Part shown: positions 44,935-54,731 of the stretch, one piece after another | Layout of the letters: each line of letters begins with the position of its first letter | Numbering within the stretch: the first letter of the stretch is position 1 | NCBI RefSeq assembly: GCF_003201975.1 | Contig: NZ_QJJQ01000017.1 | Location: forward strand, 31,312 to 95,311 | DNA length: 64,000 bases | Source: Pseudogracilibacillus auburnensis | Lineage (GTDB): Bacteria; Bacillota; Bacilli; Bacillales; Amphibacillaceae | Direction of reading: 5' to 3' | Program-made: the position numbers and the translations under genes | The notes under the pieces: generated by a model | Databases searched by the model: none | Told to the model about the DNA's origin: nothing | Seen by the model: the letters and a program-made list of their open reading frames with translations, nothing else

Positions 44935-46983
44935 ATGAAAATTTATACTCCAAAGGAAAACGTTGTTGATAATTATCATGGTGTTGAGGTTGCAGATCCA
45001 TATCGCTGGTTAGAAAACACCGATTCATCCGACACACAGCAATGGATCAATGAACAGAACAATCAAACAAAACAATATTTGGAATCATACCCTAAGAAGG
45101 AAGCAATAAAAGATAAGCTAACGAAGTTGACAAACTATCCAAAATTTACGGCTCCTAGAAAAGAAGGAGAGTTTTATTACTTCCATAAGAACGATGGTTT
45201 ACAAAATCAATTTGTCTTTTATCGTTCTAAATATATAGATGGTACCGATATGGAAGTTATTATCGATCCTAATGAGCTTTCTAAAGATGGCACAGCTGCA
45301 ATTACCAATATCGAATTTAATCAACATGGGACAAAAATTGCATACGCTATCTCATACAATGGTAGCGATTGGCAGGAAGTGAAAATTAAAAATTTAATAA
45401 CATTAGAAGACTATCCTGAAGTTCTAAAATGGTGTAAATTTACTGGAATTGCATGGACAGAAGATGATCAAGGGTTTTTTTATAATCGTTATCCTGACCA
45501 AGATGATCCCTCTACACATAACTCAAACTATTATAATAAAGTATATTGGCACAAATTAGGTTCTACCCAAGATTCAGATAAGCTCATATATGAAGATAAA
45601 GAAAATAAAGAACTTGCATTTGTACCAAGAGTCTCTGACGATAATCGTTATTTAATTCTAACGGTCAATAATGGAACCGAACCAAAAACAAACATTTATT
45701 ATCATGAATTTAAAAGTAAGAATTTTTTCACTGCCCTGTTTAAGGAAAGGAAGGATTATTACACTTTTTTAGGTAATGATGGAGATATCTTCTATCTATA
45801 TACAAACAACGAGGCACCAAAAGGTAGAGTTATTGCAATTGATGTTAATAACCCCGAAAAAGAAAACTGGAAGGAAATAATTTCAGAACAAGATGACGCT
45901 ATTTCATTCGTTAAAATTATTAATAATCAGTTTATTATATCTTTCTTGCATAATGCATATAACAAACTATCATTATTCGATATGGAAGGAAATATAGAAA
46001 AGCAACTTTCACTTCCTCCATACATATCTATTTTAAATGTAACTGGGAAAAAGACTGACTCAGAAATGTTTTTAAGTTATACATCTTACCTCCATCCTAC
46101 TCGAATAGAGAAATATAATTTTCAAAAAGGGCAATTAGACTTCGTTTTATTAAACAGTGATGATATGGAAGATGATGATAAATATGAGACAAATCAAATT
46201 TTTTATACTTCTAAAGACGGTACAAAAATCCCAATGTTTCTAACTCATAAAAAGGGGTTAAAACTTACGGGAGAGCATCCCGTACTTTTATATGGTTATG
46301 GAGGATATAATATAAGTTTAACCCCTTCCTTCTCTCCTTCTCACAAGCTGTGGCTAGATTCGGGTGGCATTTATGCTGTAGCTAATATCCGTGGTGGTGG
46401 AGAATTCGGAGAAGAATGGCATTTAGATGGAATACTGGAAAAGAAACAAAATGTCTTCGATGATTTTATTAAAGCAGCAGAATGGTTAATTGATAATAAA
46501 TATACGAACTCAAAACGACTAGCAATAATGGGCGGAAGCAATGGTGGACTTCTAGTTGCCGCATGTATTATTCAACGACCAGAACTATTTGGGGCTGGAA
46601 TTAGCCTTGTTCCAGTTACTGATATGCTAAGGTTTCACCATTTCACTGTTGGACGATTTTGGACAACTGAATTTGGAAATGCAGAATTAAACCCTAATCA
46701 TTTTCAGTTTATGTATAAATATTCCCCTTTACATAATGTCCAAGAGGATTCAAAATATCCACCAACACTTATTACCACGGCTGACACGGATGACAGAGTT
46801 GTTCCGTTACATGCAATGAAATTTGCAGCAACTTTACAAGCAGCCCAAATTGGCGAAAACCCTATTCTTTTAAGAGTAGAAAGAGAGGCGGGGCATGGAC
46901 TCGGAAAACCTACCTATAAGGTGATAGAAGAACAAACTGATATATATACATTTTTAATTAAACAATTCAAAATGTCTATTTGA
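44935..46983 (+). CDS. Prolyl oligopeptidase (S9A)
   Basis: Cuts short peptides after proline. The 682 residues have the POP layout: a short N-terminal segment with GVEVADPYRWLEN, a seven-blade propeller (about 75-400), and a C-terminal alpha/beta hydrolase domain. The catalytic triad is Ser535 in MGGSNGGLLV, Asp619/620 in ADTDDRVVPLHAMKF and His654 in AGHGLGKP. YGYGGYNISLTPSFS is the usual oxyanion region. No signal peptide, so it acts in the cytoplasm on imported peptides. AGAGAGGGG precedes the ATG. A sigma-54 promoter lies just upstream. Confidence 0.95.
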   Translation: MKIYTPKENVVDNYHGVEVADPYRWLENTDSSDTQQWINEQNNQTKQYLESYPKKEAIKDKLTKLTNYPKFTAPRKEGEFYYFHKNDGLQNQFVFYRSKYIDGTDMEVIIDPNELSKDGTAAITNIEFNQHGTKIAYAISYNGSDWQEVKIKNLITLEDYPEVLKWCKFTGIAWTEDDQGFFYNRYPDQDDPSTHNSNYYNKVYWHKLGSTQDSDKLIYEDKENKELAFVPRVSDDNRYLILTVNNGTEPKTNIYYHEFKSKNFFTALFKERKDYYTFLGNDGDIFYLYTNNEAPKGRVIAIDVNNPEKENWKEIISEQDDAISFVKIINNQFIISFLHNAYNKLSLFDMEGNIEKQLSLPPYISILNVTGKKTDSEMFLSYTSYLHPTRIEKYNFQKGQLDFVLLNSDDMEDDDKYETNQIFYTSKDGTKIPMFLTHKKGLKLTGEHPVLLYGYGGYNISLTPSFSPSHKLWLDSGGIYAVANIRGGGEFGEEWHLDGILEKKQNVFDDFIKAAEWLIDNKYTNSKRLAIMGGSNGGLLVAACIIQRPELFGAGISLVPVTDMLRFHHFTVGRFWTTEFGNAELNPNHFQFMYKYSPLHNVQEDSKYPPTLITTADTDDRVVPLHAMKFAATLQAAQIGENPILLRVEREAGHGLGKPTYKVIEEQTDIYTFLIKQFKMSI

Positions 46984-47096
46984 AAATGATAACATCATAT
47001 TTTCTAAAGGAACAAGGGGATACGATTCGGGACCATAAGCAAAAACAGATACATTTAATTTCAAAGTAAAAGGAGTAACTAAAAGAATCCATTATG

Positions 47097-47137
47097 AAAA
47101 CAACGGGAGTGCATCTAATAGCATTCCCGTTGTTTTT
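47097..47137. terminator. Bidirectional terminator between the oligopeptidase and the dpp operon
   Basis: AAAACAACGGGAGTGC/GCATTCCCGTTGTTTT (one G-U) with an 8-nt loop, A-run and T-run on the two sides. Confidence 0.92.
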
Positions 47138-47161
47138 CTCGTCCTTAAATAAATTAAATCA

Positions 47162-48088
47162 TTATTGTTCCGTTATTTGAGGGTCAAAAGCATCTCGCAA
47201 ACCATCGCCTACAAAATTAAATGCTAATACAGTTAATAGAATCATAAATCCAGGAAACAAAGGATACCACCATGACTTTAGCATAATATTGATATTTTGA
47301 GCATCCTGTAACATATTCCCCCAACTTGGTGTAGGGGGTTGAATACCTAAACCTAGATAACTAAGAGCTGATTCAGCTAATACTACTCCACCTACTCCAA
47401 GTGTTGCTGATACGATTATCGGACCTAATGCATTGGGCAGTATATGTGAAAATATAATTTTTGTATTTTTTATTCCCATCGTTCGAGCTGCCAAAACAAA
47501 TTCCCGAGATCGCAATGATAAAAACTCTCCTCTAACTAATCTTGCAGTTCCAGTCCATCCAAATACAGCAAAAATTAATATTAAAGTATACATACTAGGT
47601 TTAAAAATCGTTACTAAAGTAATTAACAAGAATAGACTTGGAAAGGAAATTACAATATCTACAATCCTCATAAGGATTGAGTCAATTCTACCACCATAGT
47701 ACCCTGCAATAGCTCCTATAATTGTCCCGATAAAAATAGAACCAGCTACTGAAGCAAAACCAACTAGTAATGATACACGTGATCCATATAATAATCGGCT
47801 AAATGTATCACGCCCTAAAGTATCTGCTCCTAGAATATAATCTGCACCAGGTGGAGCTAATTTATCTAAAAGGACTTGATGACTAGGATCATGAGTAGCT
47901 AATATAGGAGCAAATATTGCACCCATAATAATAATTAATAAGAAACAAGCCCCAATAACAGCTAACTTATTTTGCATAAATTTGCGAAAGATAATTTTCC
48001 ACAATGAATCTGGCTTTTTCGAAACAATATGTTTTTCCATTTGAATTTCTGGTTGTTCTCTTAAATTATTCAAATTAGTTTGTGGCAA
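47162..48088 (-). CDS. Peptide ABC transporter permease, DppC/OppC type
   Basis: A 308-residue inner-membrane permease. The cytoplasmic N-terminal tail ([20 protein letters not shown]) precedes the first of six TM helices. The region has [20 protein letters not shown] and [20 protein letters not shown], diagnostic for DppC. The EAA loop is [20 protein letters not shown] followed by LPN, contacting the ATPases. Last gene of the oppDF-dppE-dppBC cluster; 15 bp after its partner. Confidence 0.95.
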   Translation of the reverse strand: MPQTNLNNLREQPEIQMEKHIVSKKPDSLWKIIFRKFMQNKLAVIGACFLLIIIMGAIFAPILATHDPSHQVLLDKLAPPGADYILGADTLGRDTFSRLLYGSRVSLLVGFASVAGSIFIGTIIGAIAGYYGGRIDSILMRIVDIVISFPSLFLLITLVTIFKPSMYTLILIFAVFGWTGTARLVRGEFLSLRSREFVLAARTMGIKNTKIIFSHILPNALGPIIVSATLGVGGVVLAESALSYLGLGIQPPTPSWGNMLQDAQNINIMLKSWWYPLFPGFMILLTVLAFNFVGDGLRDAFDPQITEQ

Positions 48089-48103
48089 AGTTTCCCTCTC
48101 CTT

Positions 48104-49054
48104 TTAATACTCAATCCTAGGATCAAAAATAGCATAAAGTATATCAGCAATTAGATTACCTACGACAACTAAGGTTGCTGCAATTACAGTAACAGCCATA
48201 ATTACTGGATAGTCTCGTTGAAATGCAGCATCCATAAATAATGAGCCGATACCAGGCCACGCAAAAATACTTTCTATTATTACTGAACCTCCAATAAATG
48301 AAGGTAACATTAGCCCGAAAATTGTAATAATAGGAATTAAACCGTTTCGTACACCATGTCTAAATATAACCCTCGTCTCTTTAAAACCTTTCGCTCTTGC
48401 TGTTCGAATATAATCCTCTTTAAGTACATCCAACATACTTGATCGAGTATACCGAGTTAATCCAGCCATGTCTGCTGTCGCTAGTACAAATGCCGGAAGT
48501 ATTATATGATGAATACGATCCAAAATACTAAAAGGAGCCTCTAGCGTAGCAACGCCTCCAGTTGGAAACCATCCTAATTGAACAGAAAAGAACATAATTA
48601 ATACAATTCCTAACCAAAAGTTTGGTGTAGCTAGCCCTAGAAAAGAAGTAAAAGTAATCGCATAATCCGTTTTTGAATATTGTTTACTTGCTGAAAGAAT
48701 ACCAAATGGAACCGATATAATCATAGCTAGTATAGTTGACACAACCATCAGAATTAGCGTGTTTGGAAGACGAGCCATAATCAATTCACTAACTGGTACT
48801 CCTTGCCTAATAAGCGAATTTCCAAAGTCTCCTTGTAACATATTCCCTAACCACTTTATGTACTGAACATGTATCGGTTGATCTAAACCATATTTTTGGA
48901 TATATGGTTGCAAATCTTCTGTTCTAATTCGCGGATCAATTAATAAAGATGTTGGATCGCCTGGAGCTATTTGCATAATAAAAAAAGCCAATACAGTAAT
49001 TCCTAAAAGTAAAGGAATAGTCATTATCAATCTTCTAATAATATATGAAGCCAT
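48104..49054 (-). CDS. Peptide ABC transporter permease, DppB/OppB type
   Basis: A 316-residue permease: MASYIIRRLIMTIPLLLGIT at the N-terminus, the periplasmic-side loop IAPGDPTSLLIDPRIRTEDL, LGLATPNFWLGIVLIMF, the EAA loop DYIRTARAKGFKETRVIFRH, and the ending ADILYAIFDPRIEY, all typical of DppB. It forms the heterodimeric channel with the DppC protein downstream. Confidence 0.95.
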   Translation of the reverse strand: MASYIIRRLIMTIPLLLGITVLAFFIMQIAPGDPTSLLIDPRIRTEDLQPYIQKYGLDQPIHVQYIKWLGNMLQGDFGNSLIRQGVPVSELIMARLPNTLILMVVSTILAMIISVPFGILSASKQYSKTDYAITFTSFLGLATPNFWLGIVLIMFFSVQLGWFPTGGVATLEAPFSILDRIHHIILPAFVLATADMAGLTRYTRSSMLDVLKEDYIRTARAKGFKETRVIFRHGVRNGLIPIITIFGLMLPSFIGGSVIIESIFAWPGIGSLFMDAAFQRDYPVIMAVTVIAATLVVVGNLIADILYAIFDPRIEY

Positions 49055-49139
49055 TCTATAGCCTCCCTTGTACAGATAACTAGAGGGAACTGTTTTATTC
49101 CCTCTCTAATTATCATTTGTTCAACTCTCCATTTTAATT

Positions 49140-50780
49140 TTACTCAAAATACCATTCATGAAGTTTATAGTAGCTATTTGCTGCATTAATTACCGGGCCA
49201 TTCAAATTAGGTGCATGTGCTAGGTGGCCGAATGGATAATAAAGAAATGTTACGGGTAACTCTTCAGCAACGATTGCATCAGCTTCCTTAATCAGTTCAT
49301 ATCTCTCATCTTGATCAAGTATTGTAATCTGTTTATCAAGTAATTCATCTACCTTAGGATTTGAGTATGCAGAGTAATTTAGACCAGCTTCAATTTCACT
49401 GGAATGCCAAAAGTAAGTCGGATCTGGGTCACTTCCAATGGACATACCTGATACTTGAGCATCAAAATTCCAATTAGGTGGACCAGTATCTTCAACGAAA
49501 GCACTCCATTCCATCACTTCAATATCGACTTCAATTCCTAATGCAGCATATTGTTGTTGAGCCACTTCCGCTATTTTTTCCCTTGATTCCCCTTGACTTG
49601 TCTTAATCGTAAAGGAAAAGTTTTCTCCGTCTTTTTCTAAAATACCGTTACTTCCTTCTACCCATCCAGCTTCCGACAATAACTCTTTAGCTCGTTCTGG
49701 ATTATATTCGTACTTTATAGTGTCTGGATTATACGCCCAGTTAGCAGGGCTTCCAGGTGCATGTGCTACGGTTCCTTGACCATATACAACCGCCTCAATT
49801 ATCGCTTCCTTATCTAATCCATGCGATAGTGCTTGACGGACTTTTAAGTCCTGAAATAACGGATCACGTAAATTCCATATGATATATTCCCATGCATTAT
49901 TCTCACCTGACTGCAGTTTGATAATTCCATCTTCGGATAATTCATTTGCTAATTCTACATGCTCCGAAGCAACTCCAGTATAATTTATATCACCAGCTTG
50001 GAGCTGAGCCATTAATGCATTTGAATCTGGAACAATTTTATAAGTCAATGTATCTATCTTTGGACGACCGTGATGATAATCATCAAAAGCTTCCAATTTA
50101 ATGTACTCTCCATCAGCCCATTTATCAAAAGCATAAGGTCCTGAACCTATTGGAGATTTTGTGTTGAATTCATGCTCACCTAACTCCGTAATTGGAACAT
50201 CTCCTAAAATATGCTCAGGAAGAATACCAGCCTGCATAGCGATTGGTAGGAAAGCAGCAGAAGGTTGATTTAACCTAAACTTTACTGTGTAATCATCAAT
50301 TTTTGTAACAGATTCAATATCTTTATACGTGTATGCACGAGGACCATCATATTCTTTATTTATTGGAATATTATAAGTAAATACTACATCATCTGCTGTT
50401 AAGTCTTCTCCATCATGCCACTTTACACCCTCGTGTAAATGAAATGTCCATGATTTACCATCATCTGATACTTCCCAATCTTTTGCTAAGTCTCCTTCAG
50501 GATTGAAATCCCTGTCAACTGTTATCATAGTGCTAAATATAAATCCCTCAATTGCCATACTAGAGGTATCCGTTGAATAAAAAGGATTAAACAATGTCGG
50601 AGCCGATGTTGTACCTATGATTAAATTGCTGCTATCCGCAGATTCTGATGAATCTGTGCCAGTGTTACCATCAGATGAATTTGAATTATCGACCGTAGTT
50701 GATGATCCACCCGATGTACAAGCGGCTACTAAAAATATTAATAATAATGATACTAAAAATAAACTAGATTTTTTAAACAT
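49140..50780 (-). CDS. Peptide-binding lipoprotein (AppA/DppE type, SBP family 5)
   Basis: A 546-residue solute-binding protein. The lipobox LLLIFLVAAC places the lipidated Cys at about residue 21, followed by a Ser/Asn/Gly-rich linker. The family-5 signature is WEVSDDGKSWTFHLHEGVKW then HDGEDLTADDVVFTY; RQALSHGLDKEAIIEAV and GIEVDIEVMEWSAF follow. It recruits peptides for the DppBC channel encoded downstream. A cre-like CcpA site and a 285-bp spacer precede it, so it may have its own promoter besides read-through from oppDF. Confidence 0.93.
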   Translation of the reverse strand: MFKKSSLFLVSLLLIFLVAACTSGGSSTTVDNSNSSDGNTGTDSSESADSSNLIIGTTSAPTLFNPFYSTDTSSMAIEGFIFSTMITVDRDFNPEGDLAKDWEVSDDGKSWTFHLHEGVKWHDGEDLTADDVVFTYNIPINKEYDGPRAYTYKDIESVTKIDDYTVKFRLNQPSAAFLPIAMQAGILPEHILGDVPITELGEHEFNTKSPIGSGPYAFDKWADGEYIKLEAFDDYHHGRPKIDTLTYKIVPDSNALMAQLQAGDINYTGVASEHVELANELSEDGIIKLQSGENNAWEYIIWNLRDPLFQDLKVRQALSHGLDKEAIIEAVVYGQGTVAHAPGSPANWAYNPDTIKYEYNPERAKELLSEAGWVEGSNGILEKDGENFSFTIKTSQGESREKIAEVAQQQYAALGIEVDIEVMEWSAFVEDTGPPNWNFDAQVSGMSIGSDPDPTYFWHSSEIEAGLNYSAYSNPKVDELLDKQITILDQDERYELIKEADAIVAEELPVTFLYYPFGHLAHAPNLNGPVINAANSYYKLHEWYFE

Positions 50781-50960
50781 ATTTCTCCCCCTATTTAGTT
50801 TTTACAAAATGATTTAAAATTTTCTTATATTACTTTAATGAATGTATGATGTAATCCCCCCCTTCAAAGACGTACTTTTATAAAAATTACTATTTATAGT
50901 AAATTACCCTTAGGGTTCTTTTTTTCACGCACCATAACCTAAAGACTGAGTTGTATTTTT

Positions 50961-50974
50961 TGTGAACGCTTTCA
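50961..50974. promoter_or_regulatory. Candidate CcpA-binding cre site upstream of the peptide-binding protein gene
   Basis: TGTGAACGCTTTCA fits TGWNANCGNTNWCA at every fixed position. It lies 180 bp before the start codon in the oppF-SBP spacer. It would link peptide use to sugar status through HPr-Ser46-P/CcpA. Confidence 0.65.
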
Positions 50975-51065
50975 TTATTTACAAAGTAACTATACAGATA
51001 GGGATTTATGATTTTGTTTGCGCACGAGGACTTCTAAACTTGTTAATCTGCAACAAAGTTTGATC

Positions 51066-52091
51066 CTAATATAAATGACATGCAATATGATGATCTTTTT
51101 TTACTTCTTTAAATTGAGGTGTCATTTCCTTACATATAGGCATCGCTTTAAAACAACGCGTATGAAACACACAACCTTTAGGTGGATTAGCTGGACTTGG
51201 CATATCCCCTTTTAAGACAATTCTTTCTCTCTGTTGCCCGCCTTTTTTTCTAAGTACTGGGACAGCTGACATTAAAGCTTGTGTATAAGGATGCAAAGGT
51301 TCTTCAAAAAGTGTTTGCTTTGCAGCTACTTCCATCATCCGACCTAAATACATTACAGCAACTCGGTCACAAATATACCTGACAACACTTAGATCATGAG
51401 ATATGAAGATATAAGTTAAGTTAAATTCTTTCTGTAACTCTTGAATCAAATTAATAATTTGAGCTTGTATGGATACATCAAGTGCTGAAACTGGTTCATC
51501 AGCTATAATCAAGTTTGGTTGTAATAATAAAGCTCTAGCTATTCCAATTCTTTGACGTTGACCACCTGAAAATTCATGTGGATAACGATTTATAAAGGAT
51601 GCATTTAGTCCGACTACTTCCAAAATTTCTTTTACTTTATTGGTTTGTTCCCTTTTCGATGCATACAAGTTATGCGTTTTTAAGGGTTCTACTAAAGTTT
51701 TATGCAACGTTTTTCTTGGATTTAATGATGCAATAGGGTCTTGAAAGATCATTTGTATTTCTTTTCTAATAACCTTTCGTAGTTTTCTTTCTGACAAATT
51801 TGTTATATCCTTCCCTTTAAAAATAATCTGACCACTAGTAGGTTCATAGAGACGAATAATCGTTCTTCCTGCCGTTGATTTACCACACCCTGATTCACCA
51901 ACGATACCGAATGTTTCCCCTTTGTTTACCTTGATACTTAATCCATCCAGTGCCTTCGTGTAGCCAGTTGTTTTCTGTATAATGCCACTTTTTATTGGAA
52001 AATGTTTTTTTAAGTCTGTTACTTCTAATAATGCTTGATCTATATGTATACCTTCCGTTTGCTTCTTTTCTTCCTTCTGTAAAATAACCAA
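51066..52091 (-). CDS. oppF: Oligopeptide ABC transporter ATP-binding protein OppF
   Basis: A 341-residue ATPase: Walker [22 protein letters not shown]-loop MIFQDPIASLNPR, signature EFSGGQRQRIGIARALL, Walker B LIIADEPVSALDVS, H-loop FISHDLSVV. The C-terminal oligopeptide/dipeptide domain has four cysteines (GCVFHTRCFKAMPICKEMTP and IACHLY), which in this family can bind an Fe-S cluster. TTG start with GAGGAGG 8 nt upstream, 3 bp after oppD. Confidence 0.96.
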   Translation of the reverse strand: MVILQKEEKKQTEGIHIDQALLEVTDLKKHFPIKSGIIQKTTGYTKALDGLSIKVNKGETFGIVGESGCGKSTAGRTIIRLYEPTSGQIIFKGKDITNLSERKLRKVIRKEIQMIFQDPIASLNPRKTLHKTLVEPLKTHNLYASKREQTNKVKEILEVVGLNASFINRYPHEFSGGQRQRIGIARALLLQPNLIIADEPVSALDVSIQAQIINLIQELQKEFNLTYIFISHDLSVVRYICDRVAVMYLGRMMEVAAKQTLFEEPLHPYTQALMSAVPVLRKKGGQQRERIVLKGDMPSPANPPKGCVFHTRCFKAMPICKEMTPQFKEVKKDHHIACHLY

Positions 52092-52094
52092 TGC

Positions 52095-53069
52095 TTAGAC
52101 CTCCTCATCTTCATAAAGAAAGCAACGAACAAAACGAAATTGTTCCACTTTTTTAAGCGATGGTTTTTCTTTAAAACAACGATCAAATGCTTTAGGACAA
52201 CGATGAGCAAACCGACAATGATTTGGTAATTGATCTGGTGTGGGAACACTCCCAGGAATAGCAGTTAATTTTTCCATTTCCCCTTCAATGTTTGGTATAG
52301 CTCCGATTAGACCTTCTGAATAAGGATGAAGAGGCTTATCAAATACAACATCTACAGGAGACTCCTCTACAACTTGTCCCGCATACATAACAACAACTCT
52401 CTCAGCCATCTCAGATACAACTCCTAAATCATGAGTTATTAACAGAATGGATGTATTAAATTGTTTATTTAAATCATTCATCAGTGTTAATATTTGTGCT
52501 TGAATGGTAACATCTAATGCTGTCGTCGGTTCATCGGCGATAAGTAATTTTGGATTACAAATCATCGCCATTGCAATCATCACCCGTTGTCTCATACCGC
52601 CTGATAACCGGTGTGGATAATCTCGAATTATGTTCTCGGGATTCGAAAATCCAACCATTTTTAAAGTCTCGATCGTCTTTTCCTTCGCTTCATTATGTTT
52701 TAGCTTTTGGTGGTACGTTAGCACTTCTATTAATTGTTCTCCGATAGTTAGCACCGGGTTTAAAGAGGTCATAGGATCCTGGAAAATCATAGCGATTTCT
52801 TTACCACGGATTTTGCACATGTGCTTTTCGGATAAATCCAGCAGATTTACTCCACCAAACACAATTTCTCCATCAACTTTTCCAGTAGGGGTAGGAACTA
52901 AACCCATTATTGATAAAGAGGTCATGCTTTTTCCACACCCTGACTCACCTACTAAAGCTACAGTTTCTCCTTCTTTTATAGATAGATTTACATCATCTAC
53001 AACTGTCAACGACTGCCTTTTGCTTTGAAACTGCGTTTTAAGATTTTTAATGTTCAATAACGTTAACAT
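52095..53069 (-). CDS. oppD: Oligopeptide ABC transporter ATP-binding protein OppD
   Basis: A 324-residue ATPase paired with OppF: Walker [41 protein letters not shown], signature [16 protein letters not shown], Walker [35 protein letters not shown]. The C-terminal [18 protein letters not shown] cluster is present. The ATG has AAAGGAG upstream. First gene of the cluster; a sigma-54 promoter in long repeat B reads into it from 123 bp upstream. Confidence 0.96.
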   Translation of the reverse strand: MLTLLNIKNLKTQFQSKRQSLTVVDDVNLSIKEGETVALVGESGCGKSMTSLSIMGLVPTPTGKVDGEIVFGGVNLLDLSEKHMCKIRGKEIAMIFQDPMTSLNPVLTIGEQLIEVLTYHQKLKHNEAKEKTIETLKMVGFSNPENIIRDYPHRLSGGMRQRVMIAMAMICNPKLLIADEPTTALDVTIQAQILTLMNDLNKQFNTSILLITHDLGVVSEMAERVVVMYAGQVVEESPVDVVFDKPLHPYSEGLIGAIPNIEGEMEKLTAIPGSVPTPDQLPNHCRFAHRCPKAFDRCFKEKPSLKKVEQFRFVRCFLYEDEEV

Positions 53070-53130
53070 GAGTAATCTCCTTTCTTTTTTCTAAACATTG
53101 AAATACAACTATTAATAATTTTTGTATTCA

Positions 53131-53515
53131 GGTGAAAAAATGTTTATTAACGGATGAAAATAAATTTAGTGATGATTGCATTTAATATACTTGCAAGTTT
53201 CCTGCCAATTTCTACTCCATATGTTTTTTTGTTGTACTTATAATAGGATATATTACACATTCATAGTAGATAATGATTTAACTCTCTTAAATTAACATTC
53301 ATGTGTAAATAAAAATAAACACTCTAATTAAAGTGTCGATTTTTTTTACATTATGAATCATTAAACATTTTAAAACAGCCCAAACGTTCGACTTAAATAG
53401 GTTTTTCATGGTAATAAAGTCGATTGCAAGAAGATTGTTATAAATTGGTACATTATTCCAGACCCTAATGATAAATTCTTCCGGGTTACAATCTGAAGTA
53501 GTGGTTTCTTAATAT
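53131..53515. repeat. Long direct repeat, copy B
   Basis: Partner of 41433-41725 in the same orientation. Identity is high over 53131-53307 and again over 53415-53510 (AAAGTCGATTG, CATTATTCCAGACC, GGTTACAATCTGAAGTA). The middle 53308-53414 is absent from copy A and is bounded by AATAAA on both sides. It includes an ACACT/AGTGT hairpin with an eight-T tail (53318-53347). This copy is the native upstream region of oppD. Confidence 0.9.
53192..53207 (-). promoter_or_regulatory. Sigma-54 promoter of oppDF
   Basis: On the minus strand TGGCAGGAAACTTGCA, GG-N10-GC. It lies 123 bp upstream of the oppD start, in repeat B. Confidence 0.8.
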
Positions 53516-53984
53516 TAGTTTCTAGTTGAATAAGTATATGTAAACAAAATAGACTTGATTTTGTAATGATGATTCCTCATGTCGTGAAAATGTTTAATTT
53601 CCATGTGCTGTTTTATCCATTAATAAAATTTAAATAGCACATCGAAATCAAATATTACTGATTTTATCTGCATTTAGGGTAAATCGGTTTGTGATTAAAC
53701 AAAGAATATTATCTTTCGTATCAACAACTTCGAGTAATGAAATATTTTTTCAGCACGAATATGTGAAGAACCAATATATACCCTTACAGATGAATCAGCA
53801 GTTAAAGAAAAAGATTCAATCTCTCTTACTACGGCATTTGCTTTAGTCAAGAAACGAAGAAATAGCTATCACTTGTAATTTCCTCAAAATGTTCGTTAGC
53901 TGTTGAATAATAGTTATCTGGATAGAAAAACCTTTATCTATAAAAACAAGTCATAAATGAAGCTTTACACACACTGATGAATAA

Positions 53985-54560
53985 TAGGCTTAGGAATAAA
54001 AGATTACAAGTACACTAGCTGTAACCATACGTTCAATGAGCGCTTAGACTTTGTTGATCACTATCAACGTTGTGCAAAAACTTTATAACAGTCTTAACTT
54101 ATACTGGCCTTGGGATCGTTTACTACAGTAGCACGTTTAGCAGGAATGACGACTACTCGTTTAATACGTCTAATTGATAAACGCAAAGTAGAGACAAAGA
54201 AAGTTCTTCCCTGCGTAATTACCATTGATGAATTTACAGGAGATACTGGAGAAAAAAGGTTTCAAACGTTAGCAGCAGTTGTGGGGAAGGAAATAGTAGA
54301 AAAAAAGAGACAATCGTTGATTATTTAAAGCAGTAATCCGAAAAGCTTAGAGTGATCCTCTCATTGTTGCTGGTCGATTTCATTTTATACGCTTAGTCTA
54401 CAAATCCCTAGATCAGGTGCGATGAGAAGTGCAAAATGTAATTGAGAAGAAAGAACGAATCCAAATAAAACACGGTAAAAGGTTGTTGTGGAAATCAACA
54501 TACAAATTATCCAAAAAAAGAGAAGCAAAGTGAATGAACTGATTCAAATTCATTTAGAGC
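53985..54560 (+). mobile_element. Degenerate ISL3-family transposase remnant
   Basis: Three frame-shifted pieces in order on the plus strand. First, near 53998-54085, a zinc-ribbon-like part containing YTSCNHTFNERLDFVDHY then QRCAKTL. Second, at 54110-54328, GSFTTVARLAGMTTTRLIRL and VLPCVITIDEFTGDTGEKRF with the DDE-type Asp. Third, near 54355-54430, VAGRFHFIRLVYKSLDQVR. The order and motifs fit the ISL3 family. Stops and missing parts make it inactive; terminal inverted repeats were not found. Confidence 0.75.
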
Positions 54561-54565
54561 TCCAT

Positions 54566-54639
54566 AATGTGCAAAAGCCTTAGGAGTTACTCGTGCAACA
54601 TTATATAACCGAATGTACAAATTAAATATTGATTACTGA
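54566..54639 (+). pseudogene. Duplicated 3' end of the sigma-54 activator gene
   Basis: 74 bp that match 44186-44259, the Fis HTH end of the activator (codons for CAKALGVTRATLYNRMNKLN), with two differences, including the stop codon. The rest of the gene is absent; the ISL3 remnant lies immediately upstream. This is either a partial duplication or the tail of a second activator gene destroyed by the IS. Confidence 0.9.
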
Positions 54640-54644
54640 TGAAA

Positions 54645-54690
54645 AACAACACCCATTAAATGAGTCCATCATTTAATGGGCGTTGTTTGA
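54645..54690. terminator. Terminator after the proline racemase gene
   Basis: AACAAC-A-CCCATTAAATGA pairs with TCATTTAATGGG-C-GTTGTT, a 19-bp stem with one mismatch and a 5-nt loop. T-runs are present on both strands. Confidence 0.88.
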
Positions 54691-54731
54691 TATTTACTAA
54701 AAAATGATTTTTCACCTTTTACCATACAAAC

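Noticed and set aside
53730..53880. Readable frame ARICEEPIYTLTDESAVKEK in the 53.7-kb spacer
   Set aside because: It looks protein-like, but has no start or ribosome-binding site and is bounded by stops; I could not assign it to a family, so it is not listed as a gene.
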